In this document: one piece after another, positions 63,001 to 64,000 of the stretch
Layout: the number at the start of each line of letters is the position of its first letter
Numbering within the stretch: position 1 is the first letter of the stretch
Assembly (NCBI RefSeq): GCF_037038585.1
Contig: NC_092520.1
Location: 149,295,104 to 149,359,103 of the forward strand
Source of the DNA: Patagioenas fasciata
Lineage: Eukaryota; Chordata; Aves; Columbiformes; Columbidae
DNA length: 64,000 nucleotides
Direction of reading: 5' to 3'
Made by a program: the position numbers and the translations under genes
The notes under the pieces: model-generated
Told to the model about the DNA's origin: nothing
The model's input: the letters and a program-made list of their open reading frames with translations, nothing else
The model's database searches: none

Positions 63001-63807
63001 ATGCAGCCTGTGTACATCTTCATGATTGAGGCTGCAAGAGTGAGATGTGAGGTGGGTGTTAAACACCAGGACACAGAACACAGTGAGTGGCAGCAAGTAA
63101 TCCTGTTCTGGCTGTCAGGGTCTGGGCATGGAGCCGTCCTCAGGTTTTCCCCTCTTCCCAATTGTCTGGCAGCCTACACGTCTCCCAGGTCCCCATTGCC
63201 GCACTGAGGAGGGGTGAGGGATACATCGCAGTCCCTCTCCTTTTGTCTGTCCCTTCGTCTGTGCAGCGTGATGACTACGTCGTGTGTGAGCATTTGTATG
63301 CGCCCGCCCTACCTGCTGCCTCCTGCTACAGAAGGAATGTAGGTGGTGTTTCTTAGGATGCAGCAGCATGCTTGTCCTGCAATGTAGGGCTGCTTTACAG
63401 AGGGAATGAAACCTGAGCAGGAGCTGATATTTTGTCTGTGTAGCTACATTTTGCAGATGTATAGTTATTTCTTGGGTTTTGTCCTGATGTGATGTCCCTT
63501 TCAGCTCAGTTGTTAATCTCTCACTTCGTTTTCAAGACAGACTCATTCCTTGAATTGGTTTCATGTTTTCCAGGTAATGTGAACCAAAATCCTAGCTATC
63601 AGGCAGTTTCCCAAACAGGTAAGACTGAGGTGAACACCTGGGTTGTGCAGCCATCAGTCAGGGACACAGAGATGGGCAGTAAGGGGCTGCAGGCCCAGCA
63701 GCTAATAATTTTTATTCTCCTTCCCCCTCTTTCTTTCAGGGACATTGCTGAAATCCATCAATGACTTTCTGTTTCAGAGCCAGACTGACAATATCAATCT
63801 CTTCAAG
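53767..63807 (+). CDS. DDX11: DDX11 (ChlR1) iron-sulfur DEAH-box DNA helicase, first 13 coding exons
   Basis: DDX11 is a nuclear 5'-3' DNA helicase of the XPD/FANCJ family that supports sister-chromatid cohesion and replication through secondary structures. Exons: 53767-53967, 54724-54960, 55567-55653, 57261-57418, 58497-58542, 59083-59190, 59747-59834, 60316-60518, 61086-61238, 61343-61389, 62183-62262, 63574-63618, 63740-63807. All phases agree, giving 507 open codons, roughly the N-terminal half of a protein of about 900 residues. Landmarks in order: [15 protein letters not shown] (Q-motif), SPTGTGKS (Walker A), charged coiled insert, [10 protein letters not shown] (motif Ia), four cysteines of the 4Fe-4S domain, [11 protein letters not shown] (Walker B), and [16 protein letters not shown] at the edge. 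No lesions were found. The gene continues to the right of the window. Confidence 0.95.
54978..55203 (-). mobile_element. CR1 LINE 3' fragment inside DDX11 intron 2, antisense
   Basis: The plus strand starts TAGAGTCATAGAATAGTTTG and continues AAGGGACCTTCAGAGGTCAT and AGGGACGGGGCATCTACCAC, the complement of a CR1 3' terminus. It begins only about 17 bases after the exon 2 donor. The element is intronic and antisense to DDX11. Confidence 0.93.
55567..55653 (+). CDS. DDX11: DDX11 exon 3 with a probable GC donor
   Basis: The acceptor GTTTTAG is followed by [16 protein letters not shown] and [10 protein letters not shown]. Joining to exon 4 ([11 protein letters not shown]) without a gap relative to the human KYAAKRLRQEEEE region places the donor at AGAAAG|GCGAGT, a GC-AG intron. 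The only nearby GT (GCA|GTAAAG) also keeps the frame but would delete four conserved residues. Confidence 0.75.
55654..57260 (+). other. DDX11: DDX11 intron 3
   Basis: 1.6 kb AT-rich intron between exons 3 and 4. It holds an A-rich/purine run near 56495-56522 and no further exon or repeat that I recognise. Confidence 0.6.
59747..60518 (+). CDS. DDX11: DDX11 exons 7-8, iron-sulfur cluster domain
   Basis: Exon 7 (59747-59834) encodes [10 protein letters not shown] and INDRCMEM; exon 8 (60316-60518) encodes [11 protein letters not shown] and [15 protein letters not shown]. The four cysteines in LC, RC, CPF and ACPYY contexts are those that ligate the 4Fe-4S cluster in XPD-family helicases, so an active cluster is expected. 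The split Glu codon joins the two exons in phase. Confidence 0.93.
61086..61238 (+). CDS. DDX11: DDX11 exon 9, DEAH box
   Basis: 153 nt in phase 0, from [11 protein letters not shown] through [18 protein letters not shown] to EVSGSQ. DEAH is the Walker B motif that coordinates Mg-ATP. The acceptor is CTTCCTCTGTAG and the donor is CTCAG|GTGGGT. Confidence 0.95.
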
Positions 63808-64000
63808 GTAATGCAAATGTTGTCATCTGCTAGGTCACCGGTGGTGGTGACTTTTTCAAGGTTATCAGAATGCGTGTATGAGAGCTGGAAGTAGAGCCAA
63901 GGCCCACATGGTGGGATCTGCTTTCTAGCAGATTATCCCCAATGTATAGATCTCTCTGCTGCTGTCTGGATGACAGTGCATTAAATCTGGATAGATGGTC

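Overview
The window is vertebrate, almost certainly avian, nuclear DNA. Genes are split into short exons with GT/AG introns. The dominant dispersed repeat is the CR1 LINE: ten fragments in both orientations, several ending in the typical ATTCTATGAT-like 3' tail. Two GC-rich CpG islands stand out from AT-rich surroundings. Nothing prokaryotic is present. All exon models were built by eye from reading frame, splice signals and remembered family patterns; no database search was run.

Layout. (1) About 1.4-12.7 kb, plus strand: the remains of a multi-exon gene with the ovochymase/oviductin architecture (CUB, CUB, trypsin-like protease). Many exons keep splice sites and compatible phases. The reading frame is broken by stop codons and a 2-base frameshift, and the catalytic His appears to be Pro. 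No complete-ORF method would show this gene. (2) About 12.7-39.2 kb: mostly intergenic DNA with five CR1 fragments, homopolymer runs, a possible antisense LTR near 38 kb and two weak exon candidates. (3) 39.2-40.1 kb: an orphan CpG island containing a minimal ATG-plus-splice-donor exon. (4) 46.07 to about 41.2 kb, minus strand: a spliced gene I identify as ACRBP (acrosin-binding protein), with a signal-peptide exon and three following exons that join in phase. The C-terminal half was not found. (5) 50.28-51.70 kb, plus: the terminal coding exon of a 12-finger C2H2 zinc-finger protein, followed closely by a ferritin heavy chain pseudogene fragment at 51.93 kb. (6) 53.77-63.81 kb, plus: the first 13 coding exons (507 codons) of DDX11, an iron-sulfur DEAH-box DNA helicase. 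The gene runs off the right edge.

Human ACRBP, OVCH1 and DDX11 all lie on chromosome arm 12p, so the gene content fits a conserved vertebrate block. Two of the genes, ACRBP (sperm acrosome) and the ovochymase-like relic (egg or oviduct protease), are linked to reproduction. That they sit about 30 kb apart, one apparently intact at its N-terminus and one decayed, is the most interesting feature of the window. I see no wholly new molecular system here.
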